This document shows positions 1 to 10,658 of a stretch of 64,000 nucleotides of DNA, one piece after another; positions within the stretch are counted from its first letter, which is position 1; the number at the start of each line of letters is the position of its first letter. Both the position numbers and the translations under genes were made by a program. Origin of the DNA: Tanypteryx hageni (Eukaryota; Arthropoda; Insecta; Odonata; Petaluridae). The notes under the pieces are model-generated. The model made no database searches. It saw only the letters and a list, made by a program, of their open reading frames with translations, and had not been told where the DNA came from. The stretch is taken from NCBI GenBank assembly GCA_028673005.1, contig CM054115.1:52155738-52219737 (forward strand). Reading direction: 5' to 3'.

Positions 1-3000
1 TTCGTATTTATTGCCCAAATAAATCTGTATAATTGTATGTATTTTGGTAAGCCTTGTGTTTATTTAATTTCGTTTTGACTGCAGATTGTCATCCAGAATT
101 GCGAAGAATTCACTGAAATGTATTTAAATATATTACTTGTTTTCTTTTTAGGACGCAACGTAATATAATCTCAGACGCTTTTAAAATCGGTGGTGCTTAT
201 TTCACACACATTAAGAAAAAGAGTCAGAATAATACGGTTTTTTCTGAATGAAGACTTGATATGTACACTTAATATTTTAAAGGGGCGGGAATAAGTCCTA
301 AAGGACGTGAGCTTCAATCGGCAGTTGCTAATATGTATTTGTAAACCTGCGATCACCTATAATCATTTAAAATTACTAGGCAATAAATCAAATATGTGAC
401 CTCGCATTTTTAGACTTTTCTATACGGGCCAGTAATAACAGAAGCTATTTTTTTCGGCCCATAAAATTTCACTTGAAATTATGTATGTTAAATGTACGTT
501 GAAACTTGCCATTAACATCCCAAAAATAAATTAAATAAGTGGGGGACATGGGCATCCTATGGGAACCATTGGCAAAGTATATTTTATTCCGAAAGATTTT
601 TTTTAGAATACATTACTTTTAAAATAAAACATCATCGATGAAGTTCTACAGTTTATCAATTTAAAAGCACGATCATTAACTTCCGATAATGCTGGCAAAT
701 TGTAGCGTAAATAATGAGGTAAAAGGTTACGGGCAGACATTATGAGGCGTTTCCTGAATGTGTTACGATTCAACAATAGCTACTTGGAAACCCCCTTCGA
801 AAGGAAACGGTATTGTTCCGAAATTATTCATTTCTACGTGGAATTGTCGCGAAGTTTCGATGGAATGTCGTCACCACGTGAGTCACCAGAGTGGCAATTT
901 CGGGAACGCCCGTTCTTCCATTCTCTAAAGCAAGTGGCCTTCGACCCAATGGTCTCCTTCCGCGATTTCCATACAACAAAACCCTTATGCGTTGCGGAAA
1001 GGTTACAGTTAGAGTAATCACTGCACGTTTCGAGTATGGTGCGAAGGTTTTTGAGGGTGAAACAAATCGAAGGGCTAAAATCTGGTTGATGCTTATGCGC
1101 GACGCAAACTAGACGACGTTGTAAACTAAATTAGCTCTTTGGCGCGATAATTCGCAGCCAATAGCAAGTCGGCCTACTCATGTGAGTCGAGCTCTTGGAA
1201 ATTGGAGGTAGTACATAGGTGGAATGGAATGCTGCTTTGATTAAGTTATTTATATGATCCCCGAGGTTTTACACCTTGGAATAATCAGATTTTTCATTCT
1301 TTGAAATAATCAGATTTTTCATTCTTTGAAATTCTTATTATCGCTTATAGTAAAGGACCATTTGCCGCCATTTTCAAACATCCTCATATTTTCCTTTACA
1401 ATTTCTTCAATTGATTACTTAAAATTTAAATCCTTTATTCGCCGGCTCGCTATTTATATTTTCCGATGTCCTCTTCCAATTTTCCCAGCGACGACTCACG
1501 CGCGTTTAGGCAACTTTCGCTATGTAATTTTAAAATTTTGAACGCCTCATTACCCAGGATATAATTTGTGTTTCAGAACTCCCTTTAGACCCACTTTCAT
1601 CATGCATGAAAGTTCCCAAAACCCGTAGTTAAGTGGTGAAAGTATTATGGTGTCGTCTGCCGATCTGACTGCTATGTCAGTCTCTATTTTTCGGCGTTTG
1701 CCGTGTCGTGTCGCATCAATGGAACCCGCGTTCAGAATCCATAGACAGTGAGAGGGAAGAGATAAAGATAGGGTTTTGGAAAACTGAATGCACATTTTAA
1801 CATTATGCTATAACCGAGATACATATGTGCCGTGAGTGACAGAGCACTCAGCTGATTGCTACATCATAGAAAACCAACGGGAAAAATATGACCTAAATCA
1901 CAATAATAGACCTTTGTATCTACAGGACTTTTGTATTTTGAATCGGATCGAATTCCATCTTATCAGAGTTCCGTATCTTTTATTTTACATGTCGTGCCGA
2001 GAAAAGAAACACCTCTCCGGCAAACAAAATAGCAGTCGACTATCTCACGATCTGCATAGCGTAGAAACTCTGCCAAAAAAAGAACTTCGTTTAAATCCAG
2101 GAGCGGTGATGTTTTCTGTGGGAGGTGGGAAGGGAGAGCTCAATTTCGGAGCTCAAGCGTTATTGTTATTAATATTTCCATCGGGGCCTTTACGAGCCCC
2201 TAGGGGGGCTTTACAAACACGTGAGTTGACCGCGTTTCGTGCCTACCTTTCTGGCAGTTGGGAAACCTCGGTAACTTTTTTTTACGGAGGAATCTTTCTC
2301 CCCCTCCCCTCTTCCGTCCCGCTCTCGAATCCTCCAGGGCAATAGAACGTGGAACAGATAAAAGCGCCGGAGCGGTTTGTACATGTCATTTACGAGGAAG
2401 GAATGGAGGGGAGGAAAAGCTTGATGAGAAGATAAGGAATGCGTCCGTATATATTTATCAGCGCGTTTCTTCCGCTGCCTTTTTTTTTAACTCATCTTGT
2501 TTCCGTTCTGGTACATTTTGTCCCGTTGGTGGACTACAACGCTCTGATGTTCGTCCGGAGATTTCGACGAGCGGTGAGGTTGAATCTTAAGGGCAGAATT
2601 GGCCCTGACGTCTCCATCGACGTTCTCCTTTTTAGGCTGGTTTCCAAAGGAAACATAGCCTTATGAAATGGCTCTGCCCGTGTGTGTGTCCCATACTAAC
2701 AACTTTTGCACCAATGAAACTTGGAATGAGGCTCGTAATCTCAGGGCCCGCCTCCGGCCTATATTTTATTTGGTGAAGATTGAAGTCCCGGGTTCTATTC
2801 CAGGAACGTTTTTCCCCATTTGATTTACATAGGAAATTCCATATCCATCGTGCAGATATGTTTTCTTTAAACCTTAAAAATATCTTAAAATTGTGATACG
2901 GGGGCGAAGTTTGTATTATTCTAAGGGGAAGAGAATGTAGATTGTAATTATTATCACCAAATTTTGGTAATTTATCGTATTTTTAAAAATTTCTACTAAA

Positions 3001-4018
3001 ACTTATCGTTTTAAAGTTTTAAATAGCATTTTATCGGATTGTTGCCATGGAGACGATTATTACCGAACTCGGATTGAACACAGACGAGTGAACAAATGGG
3101 TTATTTTCTTTTCCGCTCGACTACTCTTCAGCAATGGACAGTTGTTCCGGACATATTAGCGTATAACATTGATTAAATTCGTTTATTTAAAAAAATACAT
3201 GCAAAATATAATGTCGGAAAGAGATTTTGACATTGGTTTTAGTATTTTAAACCTGACAATGCTCTATTAATTTGTTTCCCAATTTTTCTCTATCATCGAT
3301 GAACTATGAAGTACAAGTGGTATTTATGTTATAAGAATTCTTTGGACTGACAGACGCATACTGAAACATTTCCTATCAATATAAGTCAACTTTGGGAAAC
3401 CTCCCTGCATTAGTCCTGGTTTGGATTTCTTGTTTCTGTCGGTTTTATTTTCTCTCTCGAAAAATGAGGAAAAAGAAAGACGACTCGTGCGAAGACGTGT
3501 TAGTCAAAGGGTATAATGAAATTCGAACGGCTCACTCGAGGTTACCCGTTTTCTTAATTAGTCGCTGTTCGTAAAAAAATGAGTGGTTATTCCGTCATGT
3601 CCTGACGTATTGATGCTTCCGTAAATCGAGTCGTTGCTTGAGAGAACGTCGTCCACAAGCGCATGTCAAACTCGTCGCAAAACCGCAACCGCTATTCTCT
3701 CTCTGCGCACGTGTCATTCGTTACGCGTTGCGACGAGTGCCGCCTGTAAATATTTTAGGATTTTAAGGATTATTTTCGTCCTTTTGAGCAGTTCGATGGA
3801 CTTTTAAATGGCGTGATCTTAAACTAATCGTTTTAACGCCGGTGAAACAGTTAGGTTCTTCAACGCTCGACCATCATTGTTAATTGAGGGTACAGTTGTT
3901 AGCTCACTAGGAAATTGTTGAACTCGTCTTATGGCTGTAACCAAATTTGAAATTAAGAGCTTAATTCTCGATAACCGAAAAAAATAAGTACTTATGTATC
4001 TCCAATAGCTGAAACAAT
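1..4018. other. Non-genic DNA without recognised gene
   Basis: AT-rich sequence with scattered short reading frames and no recognisable protein family. The longest frames, such as one at 1836-2345, have compositions expected of chance frames and no domain I recognise. A segment near 2780-2800 has a B-box-like string (GGTTCTATTCC) but no convincing tRNA fold. The only clear structure is the 25-bp tandem duplication annotated separately. Confidence 0.6.
1280..1329. repeat. Perfect 25-bp tandem duplication
   Basis: Two back-to-back identical 25-bp units occupy 1280-1304 and 1305-1329. Each begins AATAATCAG and ends CATTCTTTGA. Perfect identity suggests a recent replication-slippage event. There is no sign that it belongs to a larger array. 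Confidence 0.9.
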
Positions 4019-4100
4019 GTTATGAAAAACCAGATGCGCGTTTCGGGTACTATTTAGAATCTGAAGACGTAGCCAAAATGTGCATCTGGTTTTTCATAAC
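4019..4100. repeat. Foldback MITE-like element, copy 1 (short)
   Basis: Arms at 4019-4037 and 4082-4100 are perfect 19-bp inverted repeats, beginning GTTATGAAAAACCAGATGC. Inside, GCGTTTCGG on the left and TAGCCAAAATG on the right resemble the arms of the three longer copies near 18.4, 48.4 and 51.4 kb, which share the CAGATGCGCATTTCGGCT-type arm. The central part is shorter than in those copies. I see no coding capacity and no clear target-site duplication, so the transposon superfamily is unknown. Confidence 0.7.
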
Positions 4101-5188
4101 CTTGGATATTCCTAAGATAAGCACTATTTATTTTAGAATTTTTTATACTTAAGAGCTCAATTTTGAAGGACTGTTGCTAATTTACAGATCAGACTTTCAA
4201 CTTTCTCATGTTTATTGTTTTATATTCATAGCGACGTTAATTTATTTCAGTTTTGCGGCGAAAATATTACCTGAGGAAACAATCATTTTACTACTATCTA
4301 CGCCTGAAGAATCAGATTTTTTTGAAGACAGCAAGTTATACATGCAATCGTCTATGCTAACATTAATTGACAGATTATCGTTCCCTAAAATTCCATTCTT
4401 TCGCAAATCGGACAAAAAACAATAAAGTGTTCCTGAAAAAAATGCCATAAAAATGATGTATTTCTCTTAAGTCTACAACTTAAAACACCTCTGTCATTGG
4501 TTGCATTGCATGAAAAAAACTTATTTGTCCTATCCCCTGTAATTGCATTTAAAGTAACGCATTTCTTTACCCGAGGACCACAAAATCTCATTTCAAACCA
4601 AAATAAAAATCTTTCGTTGTTGCTTCATTGTTAATAATTTTGAATAGGTCACGAACGTAAAAAAAAACTCCGTAAATTGATTGATTATAATAACCGCAAT
4701 TTCACCTCAGTGGCTTCGACGAAAAAAAGACCTTTAGTTGAAAAGAGAAAACCTGATCCATAAATTTGACCTTTTTTGTCAGATAAAAATGTATCCCATT
4801 AAATTATGTTGGTGAAAGGTGGAAATGCTTTCAACTACTTAATAATTTCGAGATTTGATTGAGCTATAAGAGAAAAATTTTCACGTCTAATCCGAGGCGT
4901 AGCGTATCCGTTAGTTACCTATTTATTAAGTGTGTATTTAATATAAATAACCTATTTTTTCATTGCTACATGCTACTTACAAAGTAAATATGGCTAATTG
5001 AATAGATTTGTTTACCTGTAATATGATTATATCTGAGTGAAATTATGGCTAATACTTGGTGAACGCAATTAGCCGTCATGCTGATGTGCCTCAGAAAGAT
5101 GAAGGTTTGCATTTTACTTGTTTTAAACCGAAAAGTATGTTCTTTGGCTTATAATTATACCTATCTTGAATAATACATTTCTTGAGAA
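4101..5188. other. Non-genic DNA, nothing recognised
   Basis: AT-rich sequence with small chance reading frames on both strands at 4174-4448 and 4385-4591. No repeat or gene is recognised. Confidence 0.5.
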
Positions 5189-5463
5189 CTGTGGTTCTCA
5201 AGTGCTGCCACCAGAAACTTTTGATGCAGCCACCAGAAAAAAATTATATTTTAAATAGTAATTAATATTCAGACAGCGATGAATAGTGAGTGTGATTTCA
5301 CATTTTTTATAATTAATATTTGCTATTGTTATTTTATCTCTTTAAACTTCTTAGGTGACTTACGTAGAATAACAAATATCATTTAAATTTAACAATGCGG
5401 CCACCACAACATGGCAAGAGGCCGCAGATGCGGCCAAGACGAAGTTTTGTCTGAGAACCACTG
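5189..5463. mobile_element. Non-autonomous hAT-type MITE
   Basis: A 275-bp element. The left end (CTGTGGTTCTCA, 5189-5200) and the reverse complement of the right end (CAGTGGTTCTCA, 5452-5463) match at 11 of 12 positions. CAGTGGTTCTCA is a classic hAT-superfamily terminus. The flanking octamers, CTTGAGAA on the left and CTCTAGAA on the right, agree at 6 of 8 positions and the right one fits the hAT target preference (nTCTAGAn). Subterminal GCTGCCACCAG and GCGGCCACCAC motifs lie near the two ends. There is no transposase, so this is a deletion derivative or MITE. Confidence 0.75.
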
Positions 5464-6456
5464 CTCTAGAATGATAAATTTAAGCCGAGAAGTATGTTTC
5501 GATTTACTGCTCCACTCCCCTATTAAAGACTTAAGGAAATGTGGGTATTACGAGAGAGGGAGAGAGGGGTGAGGGATAGAACGTTAACCACGCGAAGGTA
5601 TATAGCGAGAGAGAGAAAGATTTAATTCGCCTTTCCTCCTCCAACTTCCTCACGAACCTAGTTCTGACAAACGAAACGCTTCTCTGGGTGAACCATCTAG
5701 GCCTCCTTTCCGGTGCGCTCGAGGCATTCCCGTCCAGATACAGTTGGGCAACGCTGCGTTGCAGATTGATGCAAACGTACCGTGAAGGAGGGACGGAGCT
5801 GGGGTGGGAGGACGCGAAAGGGGTGGGTAAAGAGGACGAAGCGAGGAGTGATCTTAGAAGAGCGATATACGGAAGGCGAGGGGCGAGTGAGGAATGGAGT
5901 GGGAGTAGGCATGATCCGTCTGGAGGTCATATCGTTATTTTTTATTTCGAGTAGGAGAAAGAAGGAGCCCCCTGAGGGTGGGGGAGGGGGGGGGGCGGAG
6001 GATGCGAGACTGCCTGGTCTAGATAATGAGCAAGGCTCGACCTCTCTCTCTCTCTCCATCTCTTTTTGCTAACTCCCTTGAAAGCGGAGAGAAAGAGAAA
6101 GGTAGCGAAACCTCAAGCCCAAGCTGCTTTAGTCATAGCGAAATAAAAAAAGAGGATAATTGATTCAGGTTTCGTTGTTAAATGTCAGGCCGTTTAGGTT
6201 CACCGTACCTGACTGCTTCCTATTTTGAATACGGTTGTGTTTTAGCGCGTGCCCGTCTCTCCTAGCAACGAGGTCGCGGGGCATTGCCCCGCAGAATGTT
6301 TTATTTTTCTGCATCCTCCGATGAATGTCTGAGATGACGATAAATACCACTCGATGGCATCATGCTATATTAAACAAAATTTAGTAAGAAAGGAATACTA
6401 ACAATAAGACTTACACGTAAAATAGTCTATGTGCCCAAAAAGTTTAGGTTTTATGA

Positions 6457-6459
<3 letters not shown>
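5464..6459. other. Non-genic DNA with purine-rich and G-run segments
   Basis: Contains GA-rich stretches, notably 5545-5615 and 5780-5915, a G-rich run around 5971-5997, and a short CT run at 6041-6064. The overlapping frames on both strands at 5688-6072 reflect this low-complexity composition. No gene is recognised. Confidence 0.5.

Positions 6460-6503
<44 letters not shown>
6460..6503. repeat. (TA)n microsatellite
   Basis: About 22 uninterrupted TA units. It forms the left border of the mariner-like element. Confidence 0.95.
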
Positions 6504-6506
<3 letters not shown>

Positions 6507-7779
6507 ATGTATACACATTTTAATGCTAAAAAAATAATCCTTTCAAAATTCAATAAAGAACAATATTTGGTGTGTGAGAAACAATAAGCTTTTATTAAAA
6601 GTTTAATTATCGCAGATGTTCAAAAATGACCTCCATTAGCTTCAATGCATTGTTGGCAATGGGTAGCTACCGACTGACAAACATCCACCATGATATCAGC
6701 TGGGATGGCTGCACACGACTGTTCAATTTTTTGCTTGAGTTCCTGAAGCGTTGCTGGTTTCATTGAGTACACTCTATACTTTAGGTAACCCCACAAGTAA
6801 AAGTCGAGTGAAGTTAAATCAGCTGAACGTGGTGGGTACTCAACACTTCCTCTCCGACCTAACCACCGGTCTGAGAAATTGTTATCAAGAAAGAACCTAA
6901 CATCACGATGGTAATGTGGAGGTGCTCCATCTTGTTGAAAAAAAAATCCTCTCCTTCATAAAGCTGTTGATTTTGGGCATAATGGATACTTTAAGCAGGT
7001 TAAGGTACTGAGTACCAGTAACAGTCCCCTCGAAAAAGTATGGCCCTACAATACTCCTGGACGACACACCACACCAAACTGTAAGACGTGGTAAATTCAC
7101 TTCCTTGTCTAAATGAATTTGTTGATTTTCTGATGACCAGTATACGCAGTTATGCCAGTTAACTGTACCATTGAGTTTTCATGTTGCTTCATCAGACCAA
7201 ACAATCTTGTGAACAAAATTTGCATCCTCAGTCACTTTCATTTTAAACCATTCACAGAACACAGATCTGCGGTCAGGATCGTCTTCAGACAATTTTTGTA
7301 ACAGTCTTGGAACATAACACTTCCACTTAGCAGTTTTGCGAATCCGGTGTACACTCGTTTTACTGATTCCAGTCTCATTAGCATATCGTCTTACAGACGT
7401 TTTTTGGTGATCGTTTAAATTGCTCTAACACCATAGCAGAATTTTCTGCATTCGTTAAAGTTCGACGTCTCCCTGCACATGTCTTGCACGATACCGTAAG
7501 TCTCGAATTTATCACGAAGTCTTGAAATTGAGGATCGTGTTGGTGGTGGTCTTGAAATCATGTCTCCACTGTCTTTGAACCTCACACACATTCTCAAATT
7601 TCTAGTGCCACTTCAAAATTGCTTTTATTTGCTCGAAAGTCAAATGATGCTCTGCCATTTCTATTATGTTGTGAATTATGGGTATTGTTGCTTTTCATTA
7701 TGACTGAAGTCATCATTTAATTACATGTCATGCAACAATGAGTCGCTATAATTTTCATCCAAACAATAATCCGTGAATA

Positions 7780-7784
<5 letters not shown>
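6504..7784 (-). mobile_element. Decayed mariner-family (DD41D-like) transposon
   Basis: About 1.28 kb lying exactly between two (TA)n tracts and containing a complete-length but broken mariner-family transposase on the minus strand. The length is typical of mariner elements, which insert at TA, so insertion into a TA microsatellite is a natural explanation. I could not pair the terminal inverted repeats with confidence. A GTGCCCAAAAAGTTTAGG string just left of the left (TA)n, at 6431-6448, could be an original terminus, in which case the left (TA)n lies inside the element. The element cannot be autonomous. Confidence 0.75.
6620..7658 (-). pseudogene. Mariner-family transposase pseudogene
   Basis: Encodes remains of a cut-and-paste transposase. 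The start is MAEHHLTFEQIKA (ATG at 7656-7658). Next come a helix-turn-helix-like part (PPTRSSISRLRDKFETYG), then WSDEA with the first catalytic Asp (codon 7191-7193), VWCGVSSRSIVGPYFFEG, QQDGAPPH with the second Asp (codon 6929-6931), and SADLTSLDFYLWG with the third. Exactly 41 residues separate the last two aspartates (D42 counted from D0), matching the DD41D signature of the mariner rosa group rather than DD34D. The frame is broken by TAG after KWH near the start, TGA replacing the Trp-type position after SDEAT, a shift near 7565-7600, another near 7420-7430, and a slip in the T/A run at 6939-6946. The C-terminus, from QQDGAPPH to the TGA at 6620-6622, is a clean frame ending in EANGGHF. 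Confidence 0.9.

Positions 7785-7827
<43 letters not shown>
7785..7827. repeat. (TA)n microsatellite
   Basis: About 21 TA units on the right border of the mariner-like element. With the tract at 6460-6503 it brackets the transposon. Confidence 0.95.
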
Positions 7828-7829
<2 letters not shown>

Positions 7830-10174
7830 CTGGATTCTAAGTCTAGCTCTGCAAACCAAGAAAAAAGAGTGGGAGAGGTATCAAATAACGGACTGCAGCC
7901 AATCACTGAACAGCAATTGTTGTGATAGCGTGCACAACTGCTGTCTCTGCCTTACCCCTCCGGCGCACATTGTGTGATATTTGTCGACGTCGCCCCCTCC
8001 ATTTCTAACTCTTAGAGCTCAAGTTTAACTGCCCCGATTAATCTGTTTGGCGAGAGGATTGCACATATGGTGGCACATTCAAATTCTCGTTAGGCACTGC
8101 CCCAATACGCCTGTAATATTAAATATATTTCGTCGCGCGCACAATCGCTCCTGATGGCGACTGTTGTCGGTCGTTGATTCGACACCTCCCCTCAAGTTGA
8201 GCGGTGCTCAAAAACGCGCGCACTCGACCCTCGTCTCAAGTGATCGTATTGGCTCGAAGGAGAAGGCATGGCTGCTTTATTATATAACCCCTTTTCATCT
8301 CGTCAAATTCCAGAGGGTAAACTTCAAGTCAAAAGATTAAGTGCTCATCAATTCAAATGGAAGGGGACAGGTCGTTGATTGGTAGGTCTCCACCCTCTCT
8401 TCTCTCTTACTACACGTACTTAACTATGTCCTCTTTATAAAACAGCCTCTCAAGTACTCTTATTTTCATTTCCTTCTTCCCTCTTTCTACCTCGTAGACT
8501 CCCTGTAACTTCTTGGATTTATTCATCGCCCTGGTATTCCTTCCTCTATCCTCTTGGTCCCTCTTCTCTACCTTGGCATTTCTTTTTACGATTCTGCCTT
8601 CTATTTCACCATCTCACATTTGTTCATAAGCCAATGTCGTCTTATTTTTCCAGTTCATTATTTTTTCCTTTTTGGTCATCCTCTCATCTGTCTTCGACAA
8701 ATCCTTTCGGCTCATTCCTTAGCCGCTTGTGATGAAGACAATTAAATGTTCCATTGTTTCCGAACGTTTTTCTCCTCTTTCTTTTCCATTCTTCACTTTT
8801 TCACGCCTTCGTTCTGTTTCCTAATTTCCGCATCTAATTGTGTCAGTTGTTCAGAGGTAAAATCCTTGACCTCTATTTTGTTCCTGCTGTATTCTTTCAT
8901 ATTATAGTGCTGATGTGTGAATAACTATGGCTCTGCTTACTTCGAATAAGATAATTTTTCTATCACTCTAGCAAATTTAAAATAATCATTGTAAAATTTG
9001 GTTCAGTTGAGCTAAAGGATATGTAGCTTTGTTTTATTGAGTGTAGGATATTTTTCGGTTATGAAAATATTGAATTTAGATATGGAATATCTCATATCGC
9101 TACTTTTTTGTCTAAGAGCGATGAAGAAACTATTGCAGATATGGTTTGGAAATGAATTGTATAATGAAATAATTCAAATAATGAGCTTATATCACTCTTT
9201 TTTAATTGGTGTACATATTTTACATTTGTTATATCCATCCTCTCTCGAAACATTAAATTAACCTTACAGAAGCGCAAATAATTACTAGTATACTACTTGA
9301 TTCTGTTACCTTTGAAAAATTCCACCTTTATTTATAACATCTTACTGCATGACAGTATTCAGTTCCCATTCTTCCTTCTCTTCATTTCAATTCCACCTCC
9401 AAAATACCTCCATTACTCTCTCCTCATTCCTCCTACATCATTCCCTTCTCCATCTTCAAGCCGGCCACTCAATTTCCTCTCTCCCCTCTCTCATTTATTC
9501 TCTGAACCACCCTCCCCCCACTCCTAATTCCATTCACCCTCATTGACCGTGCGACCTCCTCGAGATGCCTATTTCCGGTATTTAGACCACTTGATGTTAT
9601 TTCTCCCTCTCCCCTTCGCGTCCTCCGCCATCTCAGACGTCTTTGTTCCAAGTCTTTCGTGCCCTGGTCGCTGGTTGTTTTACTTTGCCTCGCTCAGCGA
9701 TACCTCAGAGAAAGTAATAAATGCAACCGAATTATGAATATTTTACGCACGCAGTGTTCCGTTAGAAAACGTCCTTTTAATTGGTCACTTGATCGCTGAT
9801 TGATCGATTAAGAACCTCATTGGATGGACGTGCAAGAGCGTTGGCCGCTTGAGCTGGAATTAAGTAGAACAAACAGTCTCTCTCGAGATAAAAACGACAG
9901 TATTAATTTAAATGTATGATGATTTATTGCGAGTTTTATCCAGGTTGTCTTAGCTTACGGTTAGGTAAATCTTTTGTAGTTTTGTTGGTTGTCGAGGTAA
10001 TACTGCAACAAAATTTGTATTTCCTAGTAGATAAATTTATGGAATTTTAAACTGCTCGCAAGGTATAAACTCCCAAGGCGTAAGAAGGAAAATACAAGAG
10101 GCTTGGAGAGAATTTCACGTCGCCAGGAAAGAGCAAAGTATCAGAAATGGCTATGAGATAAAAAGGCTGTGTCG
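7828..10174. other. Non-genic DNA, nothing recognised
   Basis: Unique-looking AT-rich DNA with a pyrimidine-rich stretch at about 8380-8840 and another at 9360-9530. Short frames here translate to Ser/Pro/Leu-rich chance peptides. No transposon ends or gene features were identified. Confidence 0.5.
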
Positions 10175-10658
10175 TTCGTTACCAATGTTCCCTCTAAGCT
10201 GCACGGTTGCGCGTCCGCGCACAAATTTCTAAATACCCGCGCACAGATTACTATACTCCGCGCACCACAAGACTAAAAAGAGTGACATAGGGGTCACGCC
10301 CGGAATTGAAGTTCCTATTTTGTTCTATGTTTAACACGTATTTCCTTATCGCGACTGCCTTATGCAATCTCCGTTGACACAAGGTAACCAGTGAGGTCGC
10401 TAAAAGCGACAACCCCTTTGCACTATTTTATCGCAATTTTCATAAAATGGCTAATACAAAGTAAAAAAAGTATCTTAGAATAATCTTATAGTAAATTTTA
10501 TAAATGAAATTAAACCTTAGATTTCTTATTTCTACCTTGTTTTCATATAAAAATTTAAAAAGTTCTTGCATCAAAGGCTGTGAATTTACAAAGGCCGCGC
10601 AGACTCCTCCATTTCCGCTCAGATAATCAGCCACATTAGAGGGAACATTGGTCGTTAC
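10175..10658. mobile_element. Non-autonomous hAT-like element with target-site duplication
   Basis: The element proper is 10183-10650 (468 bp). Both ends read CAATGTTCCCTCTAA inward, a perfect 15-bp terminal inverted repeat. The flanking octamers TTCGTTAC (10175-10182) and GTCGTTAC (10651-10658) match at 7 of 8 positions, the 8-bp duplication expected of hAT. Subterminal regions carry several GCGCAC and GCGCAG motifs (10206-10265, 10596-10600), as hAT transposases often bind. The longest internal frame (minus, 10440-10634) shows no transposase motif, so it is a MITE or deletion derivative. Confidence 0.88.

Noticed and set aside
1836..2345. 169-codon plus-strand frame
   Set aside because: No recognisable domain and heterogeneous composition. 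Treated as chance.
2700..2810. B-box-like GGTTCTATTCC suggesting a SINE or tRNA
   Set aside because: No matching A-box or fold could be found at the right distance.
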